A stretch of 64,000 bases of DNA from the NCBI RefSeq assembly GCF_000813425.1, contig NZ_JWIB01000031.1, forward strand, positions 41,265-105,264. Reading direction: 5' to 3'. Of the stretch, positions 26,182 through 35,733 are shown one piece after another. Each line of letters begins with the position of its first letter. Position 1 is the stretch's first letter. The DNA is from Sporosarcina sp. ZBG7A. Its GTDB lineage: Bacteria; Bacillota; Bacilli; Bacillales_A; Planococcaceae. The notes beneath the pieces are model-generated. The model was not told the origin of the DNA and ran no database searches. It saw only the letters and a program-made list of their open reading frames with translations. The position numbers were made by a program, and so were the translations under genes.

Positions 26182-26919
26182 TTAAACAATTTGAATTCCC
26201 TCTGCTTCCAGCAAAGTTTGAAGTTCACTATATTTGTTTCGACTCAATGGAATATGCTGTCCATTTGTAAGCTCAATTGTATAAGAACGAGCGGTGGAAT
26301 CCGACTGAACCGAAACAATATGATGTAAAGGCACGATGAACGACTGGTGTGCTCGATAGAAACCATATCCATCGAACATCGTTTCGATTTCTTTCATGGA
26401 ATCTCCAGATACAAACGAATCCTGAGAAGTAACAATTGATATCTTTCTTCCACTTTTTTCGATATATAAAATATCGCCTACATTCACAATACGAATCCCA
26501 CCAGAAACTTTCATACCAATCTTATGATTCGGGATAATGGACTTCTGAGGTTCTTGAAAAGACTTTTGAACCGTAGTCATTGTTTTCTCCAACCTGAAAA
26601 AGTTGATGGGTTTGATGAGAAAATCGAGCGGTCTGTAGTCATACCCGTCAAGCGCAAATCCTGCATGACCCGTTACAAAAATAATTTCAATGTGAGGATA
26701 TACTGACTGTATATGTCCAGCTAATTCCAAACCAGTTATATCCCCGATTTCAATGTCTAAAAATAATAAATCCACTTTCTTGGATCTTAAAATGGTCAAT
26801 GCCGACTTCCCACTATTTACAGTATCAATCAATGAGATGAAAGGAAAAGATTTGAGGTCGGCAGCAAGTAAATCAATCGCTTGCTGGTCGTCATCTACAA
26901 TCATTGTTCTAATTTGCAT
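26182..26919 (-). CDS. LytTR-type response regulator
   Basis: The 245-residue protein has a receiver domain (residues 1-120) with acid pocket VDDD at 8-11, phospho-acceptor Asp in LLFLDIEIG at about residue 56, and the conserved Lys in DFLIKPINF. A C-terminal LytTR DNA-binding domain follows (about 145-240: YIEKSGRKISIV, GFYRAHQSFIVPL, IPLSRNKYSEL). The start at 26919 follows GGGGGGAAGAG; the longer frame runs into the kinase gene. It is the partner of the histidine kinase 23 bases upstream. Target genes are unknown. Confidence 0.9.
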   Translation of the reverse strand: MQIRTMIVDDDQQAIDLLAADLKSFPFISLIDTVNSGKSALTILRSKKVDLLFLDIEIGDITGLELAGHIQSVYPHIEIIFVTGHAGFALDGYDYRPLDFLIKPINFFRLEKTMTTVQKSFQEPQKSIIPNHKIGMKVSGGIRIVNVGDILYIEKSGRKISIVTSQDSFVSGDSMKEIETMFDGYGFYRAHQSFIVPLHHIVSVQSDSTARSYTIELTNGQHIPLSRNKYSELQTLLEAEGIQIV

Positions 26920-26942
26920 GCACTCTTCCCCCCTGAATCTCT

Positions 26943-28259
26943 TCAATAATTCTCTGTACCTTCTGGTATTCTTACGTGAATGGTCAACCATTCTTCACTC
27001 AATTCAGGGAAAATCACCCCAAAGTTCGCGGTCACGATTTTTTCAACACCTGCAAGACCAATTCCTTCGTGTGAACTTTTTGTTGAAAAGCCGGATTGGA
27101 ACATACTCATGATACGTTGATTGTCTGCTGTTGTTCGATTACTAATACGAATCACGTAATGCCTTTTTTCTTTTGTGATTTCTACATGTAGTTTACGCTC
27201 TATAACTGGTAGCAATTCAAGTTCTTCCATTGCGTTTTGAATGAGATTCCCAAGAATTTTATTAACATCATACACTGAAACAGGAATTCCACGTAAATCA
27301 TCAAATATTGAAAAGTGGATTTCTATTCCTTTTTGCTTAGCCAGCTCACTTTGCGTGTTAAGCAGTGCACTCATTGCAGGGTGAGCTAGAGGAAGCAATT
27401 CATTGACATCCTGGACTTGTTGAACGACTTGACCAATATAAGAGCTCGCTTCATCATACTCTTTCTTCTTCAAAAGTCCGTATATCGACGTTAAGTGGAA
27501 GTTAAAATCATGGCGTTGAGAACGGATTACTGTAAAGAAAGAAAGCATGTCTTGCTGGTATTGCTGGTCTAGATAGAATTTTTCTTGAGCTAGCTTTTGC
27601 CGAAGAGAAGTTTTTAAATAAACCAATAAAATTGCAAGAAGTAACAGCGACCAGCCTGTGATGAAAAGTCGATAGGCCGGAGTGAAGAATTGCCGGTCAT
27701 AATACGTATATTGAAAAAAAATTCCCATTACAATAAGTAAGATTGCACTAACTAATAAAGTGGACCGTTGCATGAATTTAGGTTTATCGTTTGATCCAGA
27801 TTCTCTGAAAACTTCAGCTGGAAGCAAAATCGGCTTCAAACGCACAACCCATAAAATGATTAGCAAATTATTCATGAGTATAAACAGTTCCATCATGAAC
27901 ATGATGAAGAAATCCGTTTCTAATTTAGCCTGTGTAATCGCTAATTCAAAAAGATTTCGTTGAATCACATAGACAATTGCTATCTGATAAGTCCATCCAA
28001 GTAAAATCGAAAAACATGCTTGGAGGATCGGCATACGCACGAACCATACGAAAGCAGGTAGTAAAAGGATATATATGATGCTCGGGTCAAGGTCAGACCC
28101 TGTAAAAAATTGAAACGCTTCGAAAACAATAACTGCGGCTATTACAGAGAGGATTACTTTCACTATCGATTTGAACGGATGAATGCCTACTGCTGATTGC
28201 GCCAGAAAGAGCCCTGTAAAAACTGTAATGGTTAAAAAAATCCCCGAAAGAATACCCAT
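26943..28259 (-). CDS. Sensor histidine kinase, AgrC/NatK-like (GHKL ATPase)
   Basis: The 438-residue protein has about seven hydrophobic segments in its first 215 residues and a cytoplasmic kinase. The phospho-acceptor His lies in RSQRHDFNFHL, followed by the ATPase N-box NLIQNAMEEL and the glycine-rich GFSTKSSHEGIGLAGV. This layout belongs to the peptide-sensing AgrC/ComD-like class, but no signal-peptide gene of AgrD type was found beside it. It forms an operon with the LytTR regulator. Confidence 0.88.
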   Translation of the reverse strand: MGILSGIFLTITVFTGLFLAQSAVGIHPFKSIVKVILSVIAAVIVFEAFQFFTGSDLDPSIIYILLLPAFVWFVRMPILQACFSILLGWTYQIAIVYVIQRNLFELAITQAKLETDFFIMFMMELFILMNNLLIILWVVRLKPILLPAEVFRESGSNDKPKFMQRSTLLVSAILLIVMGIFFQYTYYDRQFFTPAYRLFITGWSLLLLAILLVYLKTSLRQKLAQEKFYLDQQYQQDMLSFFTVIRSQRHDFNFHLTSIYGLLKKKEYDEASSYIGQVVQQVQDVNELLPLAHPAMSALLNTQSELAKQKGIEIHFSIFDDLRGIPVSVYDVNKILGNLIQNAMEELELLPVIERKLHVEITKEKRHYVIRISNRTTADNQRIMSMFQSGFSTKSSHEGIGLAGVEKIVTANFGVIFPELSEEWLTIHVRIPEGTENY

Positions 28260-28332
28260 GTATTCATCACCTTGTCAACTAATGTTGTTCGAATTATACC
28301 ATATCAAGAGGAATCGGCGAAATCATGCAAAT

Positions 28333-28364
28333 AAAAAAACTCTTCTCCCTTTACGGAAGAAGAG
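28333..28364 (-). terminator. Terminator of the M16 peptidase operon
   Basis: On the minus strand, CTCTTCTTCC pairs with GGGAGAAGAG around a short loop, followed by seven T residues. Confidence 0.85.
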
Positions 28365-28370
28365 CTCTGG

Positions 28371-29654
28371 TTATTCAGGCATAATCGTGCAGACTGTCAA
28401 ACGCTCTTCGTCAATCCATGATAAGAGGAATGTTTTCCAATCGTCCAGTGTCAGTTGCTGAATTGCTGGGATTGTTTCAAAGTAGGACAACCCTCGATTG
28501 CGATTCCAGATCATACCTTGTGCATTATTTTCAATAGAATTCATACGTCGCAAGGTTTTTCCAATTGAACGCTTTTTCAAGCGCTCGAACTGCTGTTCTT
28601 CTAGATCAGCTGATGATAAAGACTTCAACTGCTTCTTAATCTGTTCAGCAAGTAGTTCAGGGTGAGCGGAATTACTGCCAATCATGGTGAATCCGAAGGT
28701 TTTATCAATCACAGATGTGTAAATAAATGATGAATCAATTAGCTCCAATTCAGCAAGTTCTTGATAGAACGTACCGCTCCTACTATAAAAGTAATCAAGT
28801 GTCATATTCGTTAATAGTTTACGCATTCCAAGTTCTTTTGATGGGATTTCGCCGACATACTCCTTAATTCCAATCATCATCTTAGGCACACTTACATTCA
28901 TGTGAAGGATTTGTTGTGACTCATGAACTTCTTTCTGCTCGTTAGGATATACACGAGTAAATGGACCGATTTCAGGGAACTTTTTCAACTCCTGATTACT
29001 CCGGATTGCAGTCATCATTTCCTCAGTATCAAAATTCCCTGAAACAGCGAGTGTCATATTCGTCGGATGATAAAATGTCTCGTATGCAGTTAGTAGTTGT
29101 TCCTTCGTCATATTATTAATCGAGTCAAGTGTACCCAGTACTTCATGACGAACAGGATGTTTTGCAAACAAAGATTCTTGGACAGCTAAGTAGATCCGTT
29201 GTTCAGGTATGTCTGCATACATTTGATACTCTTGACTAATAATTCCTTTTTCTTTATTTACTGTATCATCTGTCAGATATGGATCTTGTACGAAGTTCAA
29301 AAGTAACTCTACATTTTCAATTTCGTTGCCAACAGTCGTGAAATAATAAGAGGTTTCAGAGTCGTTTGTATACGCATTCGCATCAGAACCAAGCTTACCA
29401 AATTCCGTGTATACATCATGATCGCCTTTATCGAAAAGCTTATGCTCTAAATAATGGGCCGTTCCTGAAGGAATTTGCACAGCTTCCGTCTCGTTGTAAG
29501 GAATGAATTCTAAATCCGCCCCTCCGAAATCTGTGGTGAAAATACCGAACGTTTTGCTTAGCGTTTTTTTAGGGATCAAAATGACATTTAATCCGTTCGG
29601 CAGTTGTTCAGTATAAACTACTTCATCAATAGTTGTGAAATTCAATTTCTCCAT
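28371..29654 (-). CDS. M16 family metallopeptidase, YmfH-like (active subunit)
   Basis: The 427-residue protein has the inverted zinc motif HxxEH as HYLEH in GTAHYLEHKLF (about residues 65-75) and the downstream Glu region, so it should be catalytic. It matches the YmfH half of the Bacillus YmfF-YmfH pair; M16 enzymes degrade peptides inside a closed chamber made of two homologous halves. Its ATG overlaps the stop of the partner gene by one base. Confidence 0.9.
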   Translation of the reverse strand: MEKLNFTTIDEVVYTEQLPNGLNVILIPKKTLSKTFGIFTTDFGGADLEFIPYNETEAVQIPSGTAHYLEHKLFDKGDHDVYTEFGKLGSDANAYTNDSETSYYFTTVGNEIENVELLLNFVQDPYLTDDTVNKEKGIISQEYQMYADIPEQRIYLAVQESLFAKHPVRHEVLGTLDSINNMTKEQLLTAYETFYHPTNMTLAVSGNFDTEEMMTAIRSNQELKKFPEIGPFTRVYPNEQKEVHESQQILHMNVSVPKMMIGIKEYVGEIPSKELGMRKLLTNMTLDYFYSRSGTFYQELAELELIDSSFIYTSVIDKTFGFTMIGSNSAHPELLAEQIKKQLKSLSSADLEEQQFERLKKRSIGKTLRRMNSIENNAQGMIWNRNRGLSYFETIPAIQQLTLDDWKTFLLSWIDEERLTVCTIMPE

Positions 29655-30949
29655 TATTCTTCCCCCTTACTCGTTAAGAAGAACGTCGTATCACGCTCTA
29701 ACTTACTAGTAGCCCTTTGAATATCCTCACGAGTAATAGATTTAAATTTTTCTATCATGTCTTGTGGTGATTTCAGGGTACCGGTTAGGATTTTCTGATA
29801 CTCTGTTGCAATAATTCCAGCGATCCCGTCCAACGCCTGCTGATAACTGCCAATCATCATGGCTTTAGTATCTTCAAGAACTTCATCGGAGAATGTACCG
29901 GCCTTTAAGATAGCTACTTGTTCATCAATAATTTCAACTGTCTTTTCATAATCTTTTGGAGCAATTCCACAGAAGATGATCATCTTGTCACTGTATAGAT
30001 CTAAGTCCGCACCAACGTAGTAGGCTAAACTATGCTGTTCCCGAACAGTTGTAAACAGCAAAGAACCCGCATGTCCACCAAGAATCATACTTCCAATCAT
30101 AAGTGCTTCAAAATCCGCGTCCGTAAAGATAGTTTGAGTTCGATACCCAATGTGCAATTTAGCTTGCTGGATTTCATCCGACTCACGAATAGTTTTAGGC
30201 TTCTCTACCAATTTCACATCACTTGGTAATGCTGCGCCTCCACTTAAACGTTTGTCACTTCCGTCAGGTACTCCTGACAAAACTGCTCCAATAAGTTCTT
30301 TTGTCTCTTCTGGATTAACATCGCCAGCAACGAATACGTCAATTCTCGCTGTTTCCAAAAGATTTTTGTATGTAGCATAAAGTCCAGTTTCTGAAATCTT
30401 ATCAATGTCCTCTAGATAGCCACTTGGATGAATCGAATCCAGTTCGCCGATTGCCATTTCATCTATTAAACGCTCTCCAGCATATGATGATTTATCATCC
30501 TTACTGGCCTTTAGGTTTTTTCGTAACTTCTCTTTTTCTTGAGCAACTGTGTTCTTGTCGAATCCAACTTGACTTATTTTGGGGTTGAATAACAACTCGT
30601 TCAGAAAACCGAATATGTTCTCCTCAAGATTATTTTCGTTTTCAATAAATCGCTCATTCGCATACTCCATTTGAACCGTCAGAATATGACAGTTACCTGA
30701 GACGCTTTGGTACAGTTGAAGTGATGCTCCATATAAGTCATCAAGCTCATCCTGTATTGCACTAGCAGTTGGAAAACGCTTAGTACCGGCTCTCAAAACT
30801 CCTGGAAGTAAATTCCTTTCCGTTATTGTAGCCCGATCAACTAACGTTTGAAATTTCAGTTCTACAGTTACTGTTTTGAAGTTTTTGCTTTCAAGTACAT
30901 GCACGTGCAAATTATTCTTAATGGCCTCTGCCGATTTTGGCATGCTCAT
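29654..30949 (-). CDS. M16 family peptidase-like protein, YmfF-like (non-catalytic partner)
   Basis: The 431-residue protein has the M16 fold but no HxxEH: the equivalent region reads LLPGVLRAGTKRFPTASAIQ. The LDDLYGASLQ and GYRTQTIF segments are characteristic of YmfF. It presumably forms the structural half of a heterodimer with the catalytic protein encoded immediately downstream and translationally coupled to it. The start follows GGAGG-like AATGGAGG. Confidence 0.88.
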   Translation of the reverse strand: MSMPKSAEAIKNNLHVHVLESKNFKTVTVELKFQTLVDRATITERNLLPGVLRAGTKRFPTASAIQDELDDLYGASLQLYQSVSGNCHILTVQMEYANERFIENENNLEENIFGFLNELLFNPKISQVGFDKNTVAQEKEKLRKNLKASKDDKSSYAGERLIDEMAIGELDSIHPSGYLEDIDKISETGLYATYKNLLETARIDVFVAGDVNPEETKELIGAVLSGVPDGSDKRLSGGAALPSDVKLVEKPKTIRESDEIQQAKLHIGYRTQTIFTDADFEALMIGSMILGGHAGSLLFTTVREQHSLAYYVGADLDLYSDKMIIFCGIAPKDYEKTVEIIDEQVAILKAGTFSDEVLEDTKAMMIGSYQQALDGIAGIIATEYQKILTGTLKSPQDMIEKFKSITREDIQRATSKLERDTTFFLTSKGEE

Positions 30950-30977
30950 GATTGTTCCTCCATTTCTATAGTAGCTA

Positions 30978-31019
30978 ATTAAAGAGCCGACATAGCCTGA
31001 TTGCAGGGACTATGCCGGC
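30978..31019 (-). terminator. Terminator after the lipoprotein gene
   Basis: On the minus strand, GCCGGCATAG pairs with CTATGTCGGC, with inner CCCTG/CAGG pairs and a short T-rich tail. It separates the thioredoxin-ABC-lipoprotein unit from the M16 genes. Confidence 0.7.
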
Positions 31020-31030
31020 GTGTAATCCTA

Positions 31031-31546
31031 TTATTTTTGACTGAAGTCGTTTACCATCACGTCATATACTTTGTCTCGATCAGGATGTCCGTCAGCGATA
31101 AAGTATAGGAAATCATCTTTTGTTTCCATTGGAATTTGTCCCTCTTGTCCTTCGAATTCCATTGTCACTTCGCCTTTTTCTCTTGCTGATTTCAAGTTTT
31201 CACTGTCCGGCTCCAACATGTAAACTTGGAAAGGAAGCATATCTTCACCATTAATGACAACATTCATGACTTGTGTTGTGCCATCGATATCTGCAAATCC
31301 AGTTGTTTTCTCGCCAACTTCTAATCCTGCATCTTTGAGCAAGTCTAGGATTTGGTCAAAATTCGCATCCGTCGGGTCTACGTTCTCATCACTTGTGTCT
31401 GCTCCATCATCTGTTGCACCTGAATCCGCCGCTTCAGTATCCGGTTTCGCGGTTTCGTCTTTTGCAGTGTCCCCTCCACAAGCTGCTAATGCTCCCGCCA
31501 CAATCATCATCATGAAGACTAAAAATGCTTTTTTCATCGCTATCAT
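31031..31546 (-). CDS. Acidic lipoprotein of unknown function
   Basis: The 171-residue precursor has a lipoprotein signal ending LAAC (Cys23), then about 45 residues rich in Asp, Thr, Ala and Glu, and a C-terminal domain of about 100 residues starting DANFDQILDLLKDAGLEVGE. I do not recognise the domain. The start MIAMKK lies six bases after GGGGTG. It is the last gene of a likely operon with two ABC exporter genes and a thioredoxin gene, 36 bases after the second ABC gene, which suggests a role at the cell surface. Confidence 0.7.
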   Translation of the reverse strand: MIAMKKAFLVFMMMIVAGALAACGGDTAKDETAKPDTEAADSGATDDGADTSDENVDPTDANFDQILDLLKDAGLEVGEKTTGFADIDGTTQVMNVVINGEDMLPFQVYMLEPDSENLKSAREKGEVTMEFEGQEGQIPMETKDDFLYFIADGHPDRDKVYDVMVNDFSQK

Positions 31547-31582
31547 TTAAAACACCCCTTTTAGTTTTTTGCTTTATGCCAT

Positions 31583-33337
31583 TTACGTAGCTGACAGCAG
31601 GTCGTTTTTCTCATTTTGAATCTCGATTAAATCCCCATACAATTTGTTTGTTCTTATCAATTCCGCATGTGTTCCAGATGCTTCAACAAGGCCATTGTTG
31701 ACAACAATGATATGGTCCATCTGCTTCATCGTCCGTAAATTATGACTAATCAATGCAGTTGTTCTGCCTTTCATCAGTAAACGAAGTGCGCGATTGATTT
31801 CATGTTCACTTTGGGCATCTAGACTCGCCATGGCTTCATCCAATAGTAAATACTCAGGATCCATGACAAATGCTCGGGCAATTGCAATTCGCTGACGTTG
31901 ACCGCCTGAAAGCTTTGTACCGAACTCACCGACGTCTTTATCCAACCCTTCAGGAAATTCACGGATGAACTCTTCTGCAGAAGCATATCGAGCTGCAAGC
32001 CAAACAATGTCATCTCCAACATCTTCATGAATACCGTATAGAATATTTTCCCGGATTGTTCCTGAAAGCAACGGAGCACTCTGTGAGACAAAGGCAATAC
32101 CTGAGCGCCATTCATCCAAATGGACCTTTTCAGCTGGCGTAGTACCGATCAGTACTCGACCGACATTCGGTTCATACAGTCTTTCAAGCAATGCGAATAT
32201 GGTAGATTTACCTCCGCCACTCGGCCCAACAATCGCAGTTAGTTTCCCCTTAGGAATCGTCAAATTGACATTGGTCAACGCGAGACGTTGGTCATAGCTG
32301 AACGAAACATTCTCTAATGTTAAATCCGCATCAGTCTGGGTCGCTTTTTCTCTGAACGTATACGTGCGATCCAGCTTTTCTTCCCCTGCTTCTTGAATTT
32401 TAGCGATTTCTGCAGAAGCACCCTTTGCTTGTTTAAGTGTTTGCCAGAACAGTCCGTACTGCAATACATTGTTGTGGATGAACTGTACATATAAGTAGAA
32501 CGAAATGACCTGGCTTACTTTCATGTCCCCTTTAGAAACCAAGTACCCGCCATAAACAAGAACCGTACCTACTACAATCGCCTGGACACTTTGCATGAGT
32601 GGTTCTGCAAACAGGTCAACAAATGCACGTTTTTTATCTGCTGTATATTGGTTTTCAATCACTCGGCTCGACTTTTCAAATTCAAAATCCTCTTTACCAA
32701 ATGTTTTGATAAGTCGGATCTTAGGGAGACGTTCTGCAAAGAATGCAGTCATATTGGACAATTGGTTTTGAACTCCATGTTGGGTTCTTTGTGTGAAATG
32801 CCCCACAACAATTGATACAATAACGATATAAGGTATTACAGGTAAGAGAGCCAGTGTCAATTTAACATTCATGCCATACATGATGACAAATGAACCAACC
32901 AAGCTATATGTTGTATTAAAAAGACTCGTAAAATCCGAAATTGAGCGGTCAATATAGGATGGATCGAGTGTCACACGACTGATCATATTTAAAGATTTGT
33001 TATCTCTGTACTCTTTCATAGGCAAACGAATGAGTTTTGGCCATATGACTCTCTGGATATTCCTTTTGGTAATTGGGCTCGTCATGAAAACAAAGAAAGA
33101 TGAGATTGTCACAAGTGCTACGCTACCAATATTCATATAGACGTATTTCATAACAATCTCTTTATCAAAAATGTTCCCTTCCATAATTTGCTGGATGACA
33201 AGTGGCATACTGAGCAATAGCGTTGTCGTCGCAAGGCAAGACACAATCTGGAAAAAGTATAGATGCCAAGGCAGTTTTGATGTTTTAATAAGATGGAAGA
33301 ATTCCCCCCAAGAGCTTCTGCGTTTCAGATCATTCAT
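31583..33337 (-). CDS. ABC exporter half-transporter (membrane domain fused to ATPase), second of a pair
   Basis: The 584-residue protein has six membrane helices (residues about 20-310) and a C-terminal ATPase. Motifs are Walker A GPSGGGKST, signature [14 protein letters not shown], and Walker B LLLDEAMASLD with the catalytic Glu. With the similar gene 33 bases upstream it probably forms a heterodimeric exporter of the multidrug/lipid type. Both partners keep a canonical Walker B Glu, unlike many heterodimers where one site is degenerate, so two homodimers are also possible. Confidence 0.88.
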   Translation of the reverse strand: MNDLKRRSSWGEFFHLIKTSKLPWHLYFFQIVSCLATTTLLLSMPLVIQQIMEGNIFDKEIVMKYVYMNIGSVALVTISSFFVFMTSPITKRNIQRVIWPKLIRLPMKEYRDNKSLNMISRVTLDPSYIDRSISDFTSLFNTTYSLVGSFVIMYGMNVKLTLALLPVIPYIVIVSIVVGHFTQRTQHGVQNQLSNMTAFFAERLPKIRLIKTFGKEDFEFEKSSRVIENQYTADKKRAFVDLFAEPLMQSVQAIVVGTVLVYGGYLVSKGDMKVSQVISFYLYVQFIHNNVLQYGLFWQTLKQAKGASAEIAKIQEAGEEKLDRTYTFREKATQTDADLTLENVSFSYDQRLALTNVNLTIPKGKLTAIVGPSGGGKSTIFALLERLYEPNVGRVLIGTTPAEKVHLDEWRSGIAFVSQSAPLLSGTIRENILYGIHEDVGDDIVWLAARYASAEEFIREFPEGLDKDVGEFGTKLSGGQRQRIAIARAFVMDPEYLLLDEAMASLDAQSEHEINRALRLLMKGRTTALISHNLRTMKQMDHIIVVNNGLVEASGTHAELIRTNKLYGDLIEIQNEKNDLLSAT

Positions 33338-33370
33338 TGCTGATTCCCCCGTTCTTTCTACAAGCAGTCA

Positions 33371-35137
33371 TCAGCCCTCAGTTGTATTATTCAAAAACTC
33401 AACAAACTGTCTATATAAATCGCTTTCTCTCAGAACTTCATCATGTGTACCTGTTGTTTCCACTTTCCCTTCATTCAATAGAATGATTTGGTCTGCATTG
33501 CGAATGATCGATAGATCGTGAGCAACAACGATAGCTGTTCGACCTTCCATCAATACGCTCATTGCTGCCTGAACCGCTTTTTCAGATTTGACATCAAGAC
33601 TTGCCATTGCCTCGTCAAGTAGCAAGAAGTCAGAGTTCCTTAAGAACGCCCTTGCGATTGCGATGCGCTGACGCTGTCCACCAGAGAGACTGGATCCACC
33701 TTCACCTACAGACGCATCAAACTTATCCGGCTGTTCGTTAATGAAGGTTAAGATATTGGCATTTTCTGCAGCATTGATGAGTTCTGACTCAGATACTTCG
33801 CGTTCAAGTCCGTACATGATATTTTCACGGATCGTACCAGCAAATAGCGGGCTATCTTGAGCTACATAGCTGAATAGATTACGCCAACTATTTAAATGGA
33901 ATTTCTCAATCGGGGTTCCACCGAAACTAATCTGTCCATCATTTGGATGATACAGCTGTTGAAGGAGCGCCAGGATAGTTGACTTTCCTCCTCCACTCGG
34001 GCCAACAATGGCAGTTACCTTTCCGTAAGGGACCGTAAATGAGACTTCATCAAGAACCAGTTTATCTCCATATGCAAACGTCACGTGATTGAACTCAAGA
34101 TCGAGCTGATTGCTGTCTACTTCTTGTTCACGGTGGTATTGTTCGAGATCGTTTTCAACGAGATGAGCAATACGTGATGTCGCTCCTTGGCTTTGTTTAA
34201 TTTGCGTATACATCAAGCCGAACGTTTCCAGCATGCCGAAATACATCCCAACGTACATAAAGAAGGCAATCCAGATCTGAATTGTGATAGTCCCTTGAGT
34301 GACCAAGTAAATCCCGAACACAATCACGAACAATTCCATCACTAGGTTCAGTATGCTTGTAAGCGGTGTATTCACCCATGCAGTCAACGAACGTTTCATG
34401 TTTGCTCTATAGTAAAGCTGGATGTTATCTTTTCCACGTTCTGTTTCTTTTTGTTCATTCGCAAATGATTTGATCAACGGGATACTCACGAGTAATTCTG
34501 AGAGAAATTGTGTCAAACCAGCAAGACGATTCTGTGTATATTTGTGTGTCCGATAATTCCATTTACCATAATAGATAATGGATAATACATAGACCGGTGT
34601 ATAAAGCAGCAAACCAGCACTTAAACGCCAATCGTAGCCATAAAGAACTTTGGCGATGTAAACTGTCCCATAAATCATACCGACAAGTGCTGGAAATAAC
34701 CCGGATATGACTGCACTGATTTGAGAAGTATCATTTACCGTACGACTTACCATCTCACTAGGTTTAACATCGTCATATAATTTGATTGGCGATCGCATGA
34801 GACGATTCCAGATCAGTTTCCGATACCGGATATCAATCTTATATGAAGTTATTTTTGCAATATAACGGATAATCCCTGAAAATAGTACCCGAACAACAAT
34901 AACTACGACTACACCTGTAATCACTGTGGATGTAATAACCCCCGAAGCAACTTGCGCAGTATAGGCTGGTAGTAGAAGACCTAATGTAATATCCGCAATA
35001 TTGAGAAACGTAAGAAATCCTAACCAGAACCATGGAAGCTTGGTTTTAAACAAGAGACGTATATATGATTTCCACATGCCACTCTCTTGTTGGCGTCGGA
35101 TATCTCGCTTCACACTTTTTTGAGTAGCCGTCACCAA
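33371..35137 (-). CDS. ABC exporter half-transporter, first of a pair
   Basis: The 588-residue protein has six helices between about residues 30 and 320 and an ATPase with Walker A GPSGGGKST, signature [14 protein letters not shown] and Walker B LLLDEAMASLD. It is clearly homologous to the downstream gene (31583-33337). The ATPase domains use a few identical peptides (TAIVGPSGGGKSTI), pointing to old tandem duplication. It lies 38 bases after the thioredoxin gene in the same unit. Confidence 0.88.
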   Translation of the reverse strand: MVTATQKSVKRDIRRQQESGMWKSYIRLLFKTKLPWFWLGFLTFLNIADITLGLLLPAYTAQVASGVITSTVITGVVVVIVVRVLFSGIIRYIAKITSYKIDIRYRKLIWNRLMRSPIKLYDDVKPSEMVSRTVNDTSQISAVISGLFPALVGMIYGTVYIAKVLYGYDWRLSAGLLLYTPVYVLSIIYYGKWNYRTHKYTQNRLAGLTQFLSELLVSIPLIKSFANEQKETERGKDNIQLYYRANMKRSLTAWVNTPLTSILNLVMELFVIVFGIYLVTQGTITIQIWIAFFMYVGMYFGMLETFGLMYTQIKQSQGATSRIAHLVENDLEQYHREQEVDSNQLDLEFNHVTFAYGDKLVLDEVSFTVPYGKVTAIVGPSGGGKSTILALLQQLYHPNDGQISFGGTPIEKFHLNSWRNLFSYVAQDSPLFAGTIRENIMYGLEREVSESELINAAENANILTFINEQPDKFDASVGEGGSSLSGGQRQRIAIARAFLRNSDFLLLDEAMASLDVKSEKAVQAAMSVLMEGRTAIVVAHDLSIIRNADQIILLNEGKVETTGTHDEVLRESDLYRQFVEFLNNTTEG

Positions 35138-35175
35138 GATGGTTCACACCCTTTCGCTTGGAAGTACATTTTCCG

Positions 35176-35517
35176 TTATAGTACTTGTTGGACTCTCCGT
35201 TCGATTTCCTCAGGATCGTAAATTCCAAGAATACTATCGACCGATTTTCCGTCTTTTACGATGACAATTGTAGGGAAACCCATGACGTCATAAGTTTTGA
35301 TATGTTCATTTGCTTCATTCATCAAATCATCAAAGTCCACATTGTGCTGAATGATTTTTACTTGCTCACCAAACTTTTCATCAATGTCTTTCAGAATTGG
35401 TACAAGCAATTCACAAGGACCGCATCCGTCTGTTGTAAAGTCGATCACAACAGGTACCTCACTGTTCAATACTTCATTATTAAAATCCTCTTTGTTTACT
35501 TGGCGTAATTCACCCAT
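35176..35517 (-). CDS. Thioredoxin family protein
   Basis: The 113-residue protein has a thioredoxin fold with active site CGPC (residues 32-35) and the cis-Pro loop MGFPTIVIV. No signal peptide is present, so it acts in the cytoplasm. The stretch TTDGCGPCELL lacks the Trp that usually precedes the motif, marking it as a thioredoxin-like variant, not the main TrxA. It heads the operon with two ABC exporter genes and a lipoprotein gene; the reason for that link is not evident. Confidence 0.88.
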   Translation of the reverse strand: MGELRQVNKEDFNNEVLNSEVPVVIDFTTDGCGPCELLVPILKDIDEKFGEQVKIIQHNVDFDDLMNEANEHIKTYDVMGFPTIVIVKDGKSVDSILGIYDPEEIERRVQQVL

Positions 35518-35675
35518 GTGTAATTCCTCCTTTATGGTAGCTTCTAGTGAAACAATCTTTAAAACTTTCTGAATACTAAAGTTAGTTTACGTCTAGACCG
35601 ATTGTAATTCAATACCTCCTGCGTACCTTGGCAGATTGGGTGCTCATTCTGTCCGAATTCAGGTTGATATGGTCG

Positions 35676-35729
35676 AAAAAAATCAGGTGTAGCAATGCCG
35701 TAACAACTTGGCAAGGCTACACCTGATTT
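35676..35729 (-). terminator. Terminator of the marR-MFS operon
   Basis: On the minus strand, a long hairpin with arms AATCAGGTGTAGCC and the complementary GCTACACCTGATT is followed by seven T residues, just after the MFS stop codon. Confidence 0.9.
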
Positions 35730-35733
35730 CATA

